NCBI RefSeq assembly: GCF_029227915.1
Contig: NC_079883.1
Coordinates: 27,714,001-27,778,000, forward strand
From: Hydractinia symbiolongicarpus
Taxonomy: Eukaryota; Cnidaria; Hydrozoa; Anthoathecata; Hydractiniidae
Reading direction: 5' to 3'
DNA: 64,000 bases
In this document: positions 44,826 to 60,825 of the stretch, in pieces
How positions within the stretch are numbered: position 1 is the first letter of the stretch
Layout of the letters: every line of letters starts with the position of its first letter
Notes under the pieces: generated by a model
What the model was told of the DNA's origin: nothing
Seen by the model: the letters and a program-made list of their open reading frames with translations, nothing else
Databases searched by the model: none
Program-made: the position numbers and the translations under genes

Positions 44826-45011
44826 AAATTTTCTTAAATTCATATCAACTTCATGTGTCAAAAATTGTGAAATTTATCCAAGTAAACGGCCAATAAGTGT
44901 GGTTTTCAGTCATAACATAAATTTTCTTAGATTCATATCAGCTTCATGTGTCAAAAACAGTGAAATTTATCCAAGTCAACTGCCAATAAGCGTGGTTTTC
45001 ACTCATAACAG
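44826..45011. repeat. 93-bp tandem duplication
   Basis: aaattttctta...tcataaca occurs twice in a row (44826-44918, 44919-45011) with about ten differences. The unit is a multiple of three and leaves an open frame, but no start context or homology supports a protein. It lies between GALM and the TPR gene. Confidence 0.85.
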
Positions 45012-45883
45012 AAGCCTTGATATATATGATAGGCTAATTATAGTATCACATCAGACCTGAACTGACAAATGTTTAGAAATAAAATATAGCAGGCTGAAAA
45101 ATTATAAAATGAAAGATATAAATTTGTAAGTAAAATTTCAAGCAAACATTAAAACTAAGTTAGCACATTTTGTCACATTTTTAAACTGGTATGATATTAC
45201 TATTAATTAATTGTTAAATAAATAATATAAATCCTTTTTATTTATTATGCATGATCATACCATGAATTTCGTAAATTCAACTCAAAAATTGTTTAAAAAT
45301 AACCAACGTAGAACTACATGAAATATTAAATTTTTTACTCATTCATGTTTTTTTTTCAAAAAAAAATTGTTCATCGTAGAAATTTATGAAAAATTAGGTG
45401 GTTCAAGTTAGAAAATGAAAGTATGTTAATATATTGTTGCATTTTACTATAACATAGTTTACTTTTACTTTCTTTACTAGTCATATTAAAATAAGAAAAC
45501 ATTAGTCAAGCAGAATACTAGATACATAGCTGGAAACAAGTTAAAAACTTTATAGTATGCTTAAGGGGTTCAAATCAGCCATTTTGTAATAACCTCAGTT
45601 CAAGTAATTTCATTACTTCATGCTAATAGAAGAACAAGAATGCACAAAATGAGCAAATTCTCGTAGAATTTACTCATGGTTTAAAGAGTTTCAAAAAAAG
45701 TCCATTTATAAAGCATAATTTTTTTAAAAAAAGACGAAATTAGAACAAAAAACAACACATCTTAACAACTAAAATATATTCGAAAGATTAAACCATATAA
45801 GCTTGGCACCATAAACAATCTTGTTTTTGTTTTGCAATAACAATATGGCATTTTCTTTAGATGTAGTTTGCCCAAAGTAGAAC

Positions 45884-47509
45884 ATGGTTTCTTCAAATAA
45901 GAGTATCAAAGACTCAATTAATGAATACAAGCAGGTGTACCAGCAATATATAGAACAGTATGGAGAAGACCACGAGAAATCCCTGGAGATCAAAGAAGTA
46001 ATTGCTGGATTATCTTTCCAAACTGGACAGTACGAGACAGCATTGGGTGAATATAAAGACATCTATAAAAGTTTTGAAGATTTATATGGAGCAAGTGATG
46101 AAAAAACCTTGAAAACAAAAGAAAAGATTGCATTGGTGTTGTTAAAACAAGGCAAACTAGAACAATCTATCGAGACGTTCCAAGATTTTTGTGATCGTCT
46201 TGATCAGGATCATGCAAACGAATCTTTAGAACCTAAATTAAAATTTGCAAAAGATTTAGAGCATAATGGATATTATGATGAATCGATGGCGATTTTAAGT
46301 GAAGTAATGTCAACATGTGCTGATGAAAATGATGACGAAAAGATGTTGGATGTTAAAACAAGAATGGGTAGATTATTGTTCAAGCAAGAAAAGTTCGATG
46401 AATGCTTAGACATACTTAACGAAGTTCACACAAGTTTTGATGACATGCATGGCACACAAGATAATCAAACTCTTAAGTTAAAAGCTATGATTGCAAATGT
46501 GTACACAAGACAAGAGAACTACAACATAAGCATGGACCTTTATGTTGAGGTTTTAACCAGCTACAATGACCTGTACGGTGATAATAGTAAGCAATCACTA
46601 GCCATCCAAGCAATCATTGGAGCAATTTTTCTGAAGCAGGACCAGAATGATCAAGCTCTTGAGCAGTATGAACATGTGCACAAAACATACACAGGGCAGT
46701 ATGATAAAGAAGATCCATTTGCATTAGAAATACAGCAAATTTTGGGACATATAGCAATAAAAAATGAAGAGTTTTATGACGCTTTGGAATATTTCCAAAA
46801 TGCTTATGATTCTTATGTAAACAAATTTGATGAAGATAATCTAAATGCATTGGAATGCAAAGCATCTAAAGCAGCTGTATTATTACTGCAAAAAAAGTTT
46901 GATGAATCGCGGGAAAACTACGGGGAAGTGCTGGAGAAATTTAAAAATATTTATGGCGAGCAGCACTCCAAGACATTAGCTATTATTGATATCATTGAAG
47001 ATTTAAATTCGGTCGATGATATGTTGACAGAAGATGACAAAGACATAATACACAGTTTTAATGAGGAGAAAGATAAAAAAGAAGAAGAAAAGAAACAACA
47101 GTCGATTAAAAATAGTGATAATGAAGAAGATGATGAAAAGGAGGGAGAAAATGGTGCAGGGGATGATGCCAATGATAAAAGTGATGGTGAAAGTGTTAAA
47201 CAAAAACAGAAAAATAATGATGACACAGATGACGTGTCAGACATTGAAATAAAAGAGGAAAGTGAAAAGAAAGAGAAAAAAGAAAAAGAAGTTACTACAG
47301 AAGATAATGCTAATAGAGATATTGCAGGTAAAATTAATAATGACAGCGATAACAATAGTCAAAAGGAAAATGAAAACAATGAAAAATGGGATGATATTAA
47401 CCTTAATACAACAGAAGAATCAAATGATGAAGCAGATAAGGAAGAGGAAAATGATAAAAGAAAAAAGAAGAAAAGGAAAGTAAAAGGAAAGTGCTGCACA
47501 ATATCATGA
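45884..47509 (+). CDS. TPR-repeat protein with polybasic-CaaX tail (single exon, 541 aa)
   Basis: An intronless coding frame in an intron-rich neighbourhood. Residues ~15-355 are about eight tetratricopeptide-like repeats of ~43 residues with the kinesin-light-chain/NPHP3 flavour: a Y...Y...LYG motif, then TL..K..IA..LL.QGK, as in FEDLYGASDEKTLKTKEKIA. Residues ~380-525 are a low-complexity Lys/Glu/Asp/Asn region. The protein ends in KRKKKKRKVKGKCCTIS: a strongly basic run followed by CTIS, a good CaaX prenylation box (Ser at the last position favours farnesyl). This predicts a prenylated, plasma- or endomembrane-attached scaffold. A possible acceptor (ttttctttag) at 45855 suggests a 5' UTR intron. 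AATAAA lies at about 47703. I do not recognise an orthologue. Confidence 0.85.
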   Translation: MVSSNKSIKDSINEYKQVYQQYIEQYGEDHEKSLEIKEVIAGLSFQTGQYETALGEYKDIYKSFEDLYGASDEKTLKTKEKIALVLLKQGKLEQSIETFQDFCDRLDQDHANESLEPKLKFAKDLEHNGYYDESMAILSEVMSTCADENDDEKMLDVKTRMGRLLFKQEKFDECLDILNEVHTSFDDMHGTQDNQTLKLKAMIANVYTRQENYNISMDLYVEVLTSYNDLYGDNSKQSLAIQAIIGAIFLKQDQNDQALEQYEHVHKTYTGQYDKEDPFALEIQQILGHIAIKNEEFYDALEYFQNAYDSYVNKFDEDNLNALECKASKAAVLLLQKKFDESRENYGEVLEKFKNIYGEQHSKTLAIIDIIEDLNSVDDMLTEDDKDIIHSFNEEKDKKEEEKKQQSIKNSDNEEDDEKEGENGAGDDANDKSDGESVKQKQKNNDDTDDVSDIEIKEESEKKEKKEKEVTTEDNANRDIAGKINNDSDNNSQKENENNEKWDDINLNTTEESNDEADKEEENDKRKKKKRKVKGKCCTIS

Positions 47510-50167
47510 AAACAATGTTCAAATTTTAAACATTTTACTAGTATTTCTTGTCATACCTATCAAGTAGAAGTTCAAATATGAAATGTGAATATTATTTATA
47601 TTAATATAATTATACTAGCAACAACTGGAACAACATTGTCAAAATTGCTTTCTTGTGTGTTTTCTTTAAAACAATGCAACGAAGATGCTTATACATGTTA
47701 ATAATAAAACAAATAAATAAAATAAGGATTGTGTATTTATTTCATTGGTCCCAACTAAATAAATACACAAGGAGTAATTTTTGTTTTATTTTAGTATTAC
47801 TAGGGCATACACTCCCCTTGTACTTTCAAGTTTACTTCAGTTACCCCCTCCCCCTCTTTTTTTTCCCTCTATTTGTAAAGTACTTGGTTATGATTAAATC
47901 ATAGTTAAATCATGGTTATTTAGAGAGTCATTCACCTGACCTTTTTTCGTTTTATTTAAAGAGAAGAAAGTTAAAAATGTGGGAAGGTGTACATATACTT
48001 CAGGTAAAACAATGCATTTTTTGTCCTATTTATTAAAAATATTTTTTAGTTATCAGTATAAGCAAATTAAATATTTTAACCAAAATAAAGCATCAAACTT
48101 TTAAAAATATTACCACTCACCTGTTGAAGCATTGTTGACGAAAAACAAAAACATTATTATGTCACAAATAGGTTGAGTTTATTCTACGCTTAGTTCAAAT
48201 TAGAACAAAAGTACAAATTAGCTTAAAACAAACTAGATATTGAAAAAATGTTCATGCTAACGTTAGAAAAAGTTTTAAACCAAACCATTGTGCCTATCTA
48301 CAAAGATAATTACTTTACATGATATAATCTCGTAACTTTCATTCATCTCAATCCACTACAATGAATAAAAAGCTAAAAATTATTTTAAACGTTGCCTGGA
48401 AATGTTAAAAAGGAGCCCTAAATAAACTAACTTTTTCATGACAGTGATGTTTACATTATTTGGTAAAGTATTGGAGCTTAGGCTACAGCTGCATATAAAA
48501 AAAACAATATTTGTATTCCTTTTCAGCAGAATGTAAATTGCCGAACTAACAACATAATAAATCCATATAGATAATACTCACACCAGTACTATGTACAATT
48601 TATTTTGCTAAATTATGAAATGCAGAGATTACATCAGTGTTTATATTAAATCTGTAAATATTTACAAGTCTAAAAAATAAATAAGTCAGTGAACTACTTT
48701 GTGATAAAATCTGGAAATATTTTGCATAATTTAAAATCTCTTTTTGATACGCAAATTCGTAGCTGCTTTGTCTGCAAAAGTTACAGAGTGTTTACGAATC
48801 TAGTATAAAAAATTTTTGAGAACAAAATTAAAGTTCACAAATGGTGGATTTAATTTCATATTAAAAATCTTTTCTAGTGATGCCAGCTAGATTTAAAGAT
48901 AAAAAATCAATAACTTAGTTCCTAAACATGTTCATACTAATATTTAAGTCAAATTAGCTCTAATAGCAAAGATTGTAAAAAAACCAGGAATAATTAACAA
49001 TTCCAACAATATTTAAAAGATTTACATTAACGAAAAACTCCCCTAGTTTTTCTTTAGGACAAATAGTTTTGTATGTACAGGCTGTTAGCTAGCGTTAGTC
49101 TGTTAAACAGAGAATTCCTGATTCAAAATACTAGTTGAGTTTCCCTATCTATTTTTTTTACTTTCCCCATCCATTTTTCTAATTTTTCCTTTTTGTTTAG
49201 CTGATATTATTTTTTATTTGTCAAAGTATGCAATGTGCAATGATTGGAATTTAATGATTCAAAATCTTTGATAAGTTCCAGAAATAAGTGCCAGGAGAGC
49301 TGTTCTGGGCTGTTTGGCACCATAAAAATTTGATTTTTATCCTCCAAACGTCACCACTGTCAGTCCACTTAAAGACTCTCAAAATAAATTTAGATTTGGG
49401 GCTGAACAGCTCTAACTGTGAATTTTTAGCTAACACCTTGATGTATAGCTTTCCTTTTACAATGCAGCTGATCAATTGTCTGAATGTAAATCTTGTGATA
49501 TCGTATATATATAAATACATATACAATGCAGAAATAAAATTTAAGTAAAAATTATGTATTATTTTAAAAAAATGCAAGTTCGTTTTAGTCAAAAATATTC
49601 AATTGTTAAGATACATAAAATATTTACATCCTACTTTAGATTTGCATTATTTACAAATGACATTTAATATGAAGTATTACTTATTTTCAAGAAATGTTTA
49701 AGTAACTTTCTGACCTAAATTGTCTAAAGTAACCAAACTCGATTTAAAAAATTATCAAGCAACTTCAGTTCTGTACAATTGTGAGTAAAAGCAACTCTTT
49801 AAATTATAAAAGTTAAAACACTTAAAAAAACTAAAACTCACAGAAAAATATATTACGATTACGAAATATATGTAGTTCATATTGAGCACATTCAGTATCC
49901 TTTTCATATTTTCCCTTTTCTTTTAGAAACACTGAAAATTTAATCAGAGAAAATTATGCAACCATGAAGCAACTTTAGATCAAGATATTAGCTGATAAAC
50001 AATCAACTTGAAATGTGACCAAAAGTCTAAGTTGCTTATAAAAAAATTGTGTACGTGAAGGTTGTGTAAATATGTCACAGCAGGCTATTGTAAAAAACAA
50101 AAAACGACACACTGTAAAAAGCTCACTTTTAGATTGTAACAGCAAGTTCTTATCAATTTGTTTCAAG
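47510..50167. other. Intergenic, no gene recognised
   Basis: The 3' flank of the TPR gene and the long 3' side of the minus-strand coiled-coil gene, all A+T-rich. No coding exon or RNA gene was found. Part is probably 3' UTR. Confidence 0.45.
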
Positions 50168-53100
50168 TCATTTAATTGGTTTGCGAGGAGATGCAAGTGC
50201 ATTGGCTTGTTCTTCCTGCAATTTTTGCTTTCTTCTTCTGCTTTGTCGTTGACGAAGCTTTTCTTTTAGTCCTTGGTCTTGTCTTTCTTTATTTATATTC
50301 TGAGCTTTCTCAAATTCTTCAATTTGTTGCTGATGTATCAACTGCAACTGTGCAACATTTCCGAAAAGTAAATCATCAGGTGGTGGCGGAGCAAGATCAG
50401 AGAGGGGAATAAGTTTCACCTCAGGAGCTGTATCGGCTTTTTCTGCAGGTGCCAGCGGAGGGTCAGTTCCAATCCCCATTTCGCTGGTTGAAACAGTCAT
50501 ACCTTCGGTCGAGGTTTCCATGGTAGTGGAGGTAGTTAACGCAGTAGATGTGCCCATATCTGTTCCAGTAGCAGTTTCTGTGGATGTGCCCATTTCAGTC
50601 CCCGTAGCAGTTTCTGTGGATGTTCCCATTTCAGTCCCTGTAGCAGTTTCTGTGGATGTACCCATTTCAGTACCTGTAGCAGTTTCTGTGGATGTGCCCA
50701 TTTCAGTAACAGAAGCAGTTTCAGTGGATGTGCTCATTTCAGTACCAGAAGCAGTTTCTGTGGATGTACCTGTTTCAGTACTAGTTTCAGTTTCAATACC
50801 AGCTGAATTTACTATTGTACTTTCTCTAACAATATTCTCGATAACTGTTGGATCACTTTCAGCTTCTATAGCAGCTGGCATATTCATCTCATTGCTGTCA
50901 TTTTCTTGAAGGAATGATTCTGCACTAATAGCGATATCTGACTCAACTTTTGGCAATTCATCTTCATCACCAACTTCTTCATTACTGTTATCTTTATCTT
51001 TAGAAAACTGTTCAATATCCAAGTCAATTCCCAAAATTTCTTTCACTTTAGCTTTAATACATAGCAATCTTTCTGTTCTTAATTCGCGGTACTTGTTTTT
51101 GAAGTCTCTTGATACGCGCTGATGATCAGCAACAATTTTATTGTTTATCACCTATACAAAACACAGCAATGTATACAAATAGAAAACAAAACATCTTGTA
51201 TAAGTGAATATGGGTATAGGTGCATAAAATAATAATCTCTTATAATAATACAGAGACTGTGTCTGTCCATGAAACGAGGTGGTGACATCAATGATTTTTC
51301 ACCGCGTAGGTAACTATGGAGCACCTAGGACCAATTTGGGTAATTTTTCAAAACCTGGTTCCCCAATCCGTTTCGAAATGGACGGGTTGATAACGTCATC
51401 AAAAAACCTCTAAATCCCAATATCTCTGCAACCATTTGTCAAAAGTACATGATCCCATACATTTTCTTGATCATCGTTTCAAGGTCTTTATGATGAAGGT
51501 AACAGGGATATAAATTTCTGAAATTTTTTTTTCGCGTTTTAACGGGCCATTGCTGACGTCAGCAAAATTTTTAAACCCTTATATGTCCTTAGTCGTTCCT
51601 GGAAAAGATATGATCCTATACATTATTTTGATCAGTATTTCAACCTCTACACGTTACAGGCAACGAATAAACTAAATTTTCACCAATTTTTTTTTTGGAT
51701 TTGAAATGCTGACGTCAGCAAAACGTCTTAAATAACCAACTTTTTCAATGTCCTATTGCCTAAGTGGATTTTTCCACGGGTCTTTATCGACTAGTCTTAT
51801 ATAATAATACGGAGTGTATGTGACGGTCATAGTGGATATCGTCATTTTCCTTTGATGTCGCCGAAATTTTCTTTAAAATCCCCGAAAAAAGTCTCAAATG
51901 TTTTATTATTATGACGTTATTTTATGACGTTACGGCGACGTCAATAACAGTACTTTAACGTCAATATCCTATATTAAATTAATGAAGCCATTACAGTGCA
52001 CTTAAAACTTTGAGGCCAAATAACTTGGAAACGAGGTGGTGACGTCAATGATTTTTCACCGAGTGGGTAAATAGGGACCACCTAGGACTAATTTGGGTAA
52101 TTTTCCCAAACCTGGGTCCCCGAATCCGTTTCGGAATGGATGGGTTGATGACGTCATCAAAAATCATTTAAATTTCGAAACCCTTATATCTCATTAACTG
52201 CTCATCAAAAGCACGTGATCATATACATTTTCTTGATCATCGATTTAAGCTCTGTACAGTTCAGGCAACGAACAAACTAAATTTTGCCAAAAAAATTTTA
52301 ATTGCACTGCTGACGTCAGCAAAAAATCTAAAGCCACCTATTTTTCCATTGTCCTTCTGGCTAAGTGGAGTTCTCCATGGGCCTTATCGACTAGTATTAT
52401 ATATTAATGGAAAGGTTCATTAAATTGCTAAAAATATCTCACCTGATCCATCCAATTAAGTAATAATGCTAGCCTCCAGTGATAATAACGATACCACTGT
52501 AATGCTCTGTGATGTGTTTCACTAACTTTTACATCATTGTAAATAACATTAATACTTGCAACGATATTCTAAAAAGAAAAAAAAGGTTTTTATTTTACAC
52601 TGTAAATATAATGTAACCTTATCAATAATTTAATCATGGTTCTTTTTTTTAAATGCTGGGTTAATATTAAAGATTTAAAGCAAAAACAGATCAATTGTTT
52701 AAATTACCTTATCATCGCTTTCATTCCAATATGGCAGTGTCACTTTAAGATATCCTGCAGCTCTTTGTAGATTTTGATGACTTGCAATCATATTGTTTCT
52801 AGTATCTGTGATCATGTGATACTTAGCCTATGATGAGACAAGAATTCATATGCATTAGGATAGAACTAAAAACTCTGCAAAACTAATTAGTTTTTTGTAG
52901 CAAACCACAATGATAGGCAAAATATTTGTTTTCATTTATACCTGACCGTCATCTGCTGCCACAGATTGAATTTGTGCCCATCGTCTTGTCGCATAAGCCA
53001 TTTGAGAACAAGAATGATGCATAAGTTGCCGACCATTCCACCATTTGTAATGTGCCATACTCAAGTGCTTTTTATACTGCAATAACTGCTCAGCTTCGAG

Positions 53101-55912
53101 TTCAAGTCGATCTTCCAGATCACTACCATATTCACCATTAAACACATTCTCAAGGAGACCATCAACTTTAGTTCGTAGATCATTTAGTTGTGCAACCTCT
53201 TTTAGGCACTCTTCAATGTTATGGCTGATCTGATTGAGTTGTTTCTGAAGGCTATCTATCTGTTTCGATAAGAAAAGAAATTCAAGTTTAATTTAAAATC
53301 TTTAAAGTTTGTGACTTATCATAACGTGAATATCTTAAAACTATCTGTGCGCCAGGACTTGTGTCTCTGGCCATAGCTATACAATGTTACAGAGCTCCCA
53401 CTGTAATAATACCAGTCTGTCATAACTTAGATATCTGTGGGCTTACCACCACGAAGACCAGATAAAAAAATCTACCCCCTTTGCAAATCTTCTTCTTAAA
53501 TCACTCAAAATCCCAGTGGTCTGTGGTTATAAGTGAGATCGTCAGGTCAGGGAGGTGAGTGAGCAAACCCCTTTATCACTAACCAATGTGGATCACTTGG
53601 GATAAATGAAACCGCTAGGGTTATCAATTCAGGATAAAAATAGTATTCTGTAATTGATTGATAAACATGGATTTAAATGAATCGATGACAGAATACGTAA
53701 GGCAAATTTTTATATATATAGAAGTTATCAAAAATCAACTTCCATCATAGAACATGACAACTAGTAAAACCCAATCAAAATAATCTACCTGTTTTTCTGC
53801 AATGTCTTGTCTGTTTCTGGCTTCAAAATATTCATATTCTTCCTTTTTTTTCGCCTCATCTAAAGCTTCATTATTACCCATCACTGCTGTATTGTGTTCC
53901 ACCATGTATGACACAAGATTAAAGTGTGCCACATCCTGGTACTCTTTTAAACTGAATAACAAGAATATAATAATGTAGTCAGGTATGTATGTTAGCTGTT
54001 TTAACTACACATTTTTTTAAGGAAATACGATGTTACAATGTAGCAATGTGTAACATAGTCACATCAGTTGATCACAGGTAACAAAAAACTATTGCAGGAT
54101 GTTGTAACAAGAACGGGCCAGAATAACAAGGGAATGTCTTTTCAAATATTTGTTCATTATTTTTAAGCACAGAAAATTTCCAACAAAGGTTTTTATTTAA
54201 CACACCAAAGTTTTAAACAATCCAGTTTTAGAGTTTTGGAACTGTATGCAGTGGTAGTTAAGCTGAAAATAGCCCTGTAAGCATTTATTTTTAAAGAAAA
54301 TAGCTAAGCAGCATGCATGAACGTAACTACATAGTTCTTGCTAAGAGGCCTGGCATAGCCAAGGTTGATTTTATACTACAAATACATGGTTATTTCAATG
54401 GTTGCATTTAACATATAAGAAATGCATTTAAAATATTTTTTTTTCATTTAAAACAACAACAAGAATTACAGAATGATATTTTTAATATGGGTTTTAAAGG
54501 TTGGTATCATAACCAAAATTTTTTGAATCCTTACAAATTGATTAATGCTTGATTCAAAGAGTTCTCTTTTTTAATAGCTTTATTAAAAGATTGGGAAAAT
54601 GTTTATATGCCTGTGAGTAATCGTGGCTTGGACTTGATAAGTCTAAATGTTAATCTAAAATTAGAGAAGCTAATCTAAAATTGGAGTTTTAACATTTGGA
54701 ATGTTTTGATGTGTAGAATGTATGTAAAACATACGTCAATCTTTTCAGTTCCTCATAATCAAGTTGTGAAGATTTTAGAGCTTCTTCAACATTCTTGTAT
54801 TCAATCTGATGCAGTAGTAGTTTCTCTTCAGCACGGTTAGATTCCAAAAGCCTTATTTCTTTTTCCAGCTGAACGAATTCATTCAAAAGTTCAGGTGTGA
54901 CTTCTGAAGGTTCTAAACAATGTTGAGAAAATTATGTTACAATGCACATTGTTGGTGTCTCTTTTGTGTGAGTTAAAACGATAACTGCAAATGGTGGCGA
55001 GGGAATTAGCACAAGCAAATCAGACAGTGTACTTTATTCAATTGAGCTTGTGACAAGTGTAACTGAATTTACTGGTTTGGATGATAGTAAAAAAATCACA
55101 AATTTGTTTCCTTCACCAACTAAAATTTCTTTCAAAAAAAACGAGTAGTTTTTCCCTTGCAAATTTTAAAACATTAGAAATAGGTACCAGTTTACCACCA
55201 TGATGTCTCTTATCAGAAAAGTAGCACGATTAAAGGAAATTTTAAACACAAAAGCGAGTGTGGTACTTTAAAGTTTTCTCTACTAAGTCATTTTGAAGTT
55301 TCTAAAGTAGACATGTGTGGAAATACAGATTAAACAAGATCTTTTAGTATTTGTTTTTTACAAAGCAATTCAGCAATTTTTACAAATTTTGATCGCACAG
55401 AAATTTCTCCCACAATTTCAAATATGTGTTGAAACATTTCTAATTATTGTCAAACAGACAGAAAAAAAAATTTGAGAGGAAAACTAAAAATTATTAAAGC
55501 ATAGCGTTTTTTGTCAAAATTTCTTGAAATTTCTCATGTGGAATTGGGGATTTAAACAAAGCAAACAATCTTACCATTGTCATTATCTTTTTGAGAATCA
55601 TTCTAAATTATAAATATCATTTTGTAATATGTCCATGAAAAATAATGCATATCATGTAATTAACAAGATACTTACAACAACAGTTTCTTGAGGTATGTCA
55701 ATTTCAGCTTGTTCTTCGATAGGTTCAGGCTCCACAGGTGGAGAGTGACTATGTGGGGGTGCACTTGGAACCACTTGTGGATGTAAAATGGGAGGAGGTG
55801 GTGGATTATTATTTATAACTGGTTGCTGCTGCTTGGGGTAATTATTCACAGGTTGAGCGTGACCATTATTTGATGGTGGAGAATTAGCTGGAATACTGGA
55901 TGAACATCCCAT
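50168..55912 (-). CDS. Acylated coiled-coil protein with Pro-rich N-terminus and Thr/Glu repeats (8 exons, 717 aa)
   Basis: Exons: 55676-55912, 55575-55602, 54735-54912, 53789-53951, 52942-53259, 52708-52827, 52443-52568, 50168-51151; total 2154 bp, GT-AG borders, phases join. The ATG at 55912 gives MGCSSS, a textbook N-myristoylation site with an adjacent Cys for palmitoylation; the frame is open a little upstream but without ATG. Residues 1-79 are Pro/Asn/Gln-rich with a PPPPP run. Then come coiled-coil segments (ELLNEFVQLEKEIRLLESNR; IDSLQKQLNQISHNIEECLK) and a Trp-rich helical region (ALQWYRYYHWRLALLLNWMD). The last exon carries a 12-residue tandem repeat rich in Thr, Glu, Ser and Gly, and ends in a basic coiled coil. 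It is probably a membrane-tethered cytoplasmic scaffold. No named family is recognised. Confidence 0.82.
50530..50810 (-). repeat. 36-bp coding minisatellite
   Basis: About seven to eight copies of a 36-base unit (gtggatgtgcccatttcagt... on the plus strand) encode repeats of the type GTSTETATGTEM in the last exon of the coiled-coil gene. Near-identical units at DNA level imply recent expansion or homogenisation. Confidence 0.9.
51236..51795 (+). repeat. Interspersed repeat, copy 1 of a tandem pair
   Basis: Begins ataataatacagagactgtg and ends gtggatttttccacgggtct...cgactagtcttatataataat. Many tgacgtca and gatcat motifs. Intronic in the coiled-coil gene. Confidence 0.75.
51796..52405 (+). repeat. 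Interspersed repeat, copy 2 of a tandem pair
   Basis: Shares with copy 1 aaacgaggtggtgac, tcaatgatttttcaccg, cacctaggac and ttgggtaatttt, and the same terminal motif (gtggagttctccatgggcct). Divergent enough to be an independent insertion rather than a recent duplication. Confidence 0.75.

Positions 55913-60825
<4,913 letters not shown>

Noticed and set aside
44788-45060. 90-codon frame with an internal 31-residue repeat
   Set aside because: It results from the 93-bp tandem duplication; no start context or homology supports translation.
46951-47355. Ser/Leu-rich minus-strand frame
   Set aside because: Antisense of the Lys/Glu-rich low-complexity region of the TPR gene.
50520-50909. Val/Ser-rich 129-codon plus-strand frame
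   Set aside because: It is the antisense reading of the coding minisatellite of the minus-strand gene; periodic open frames are expected there.
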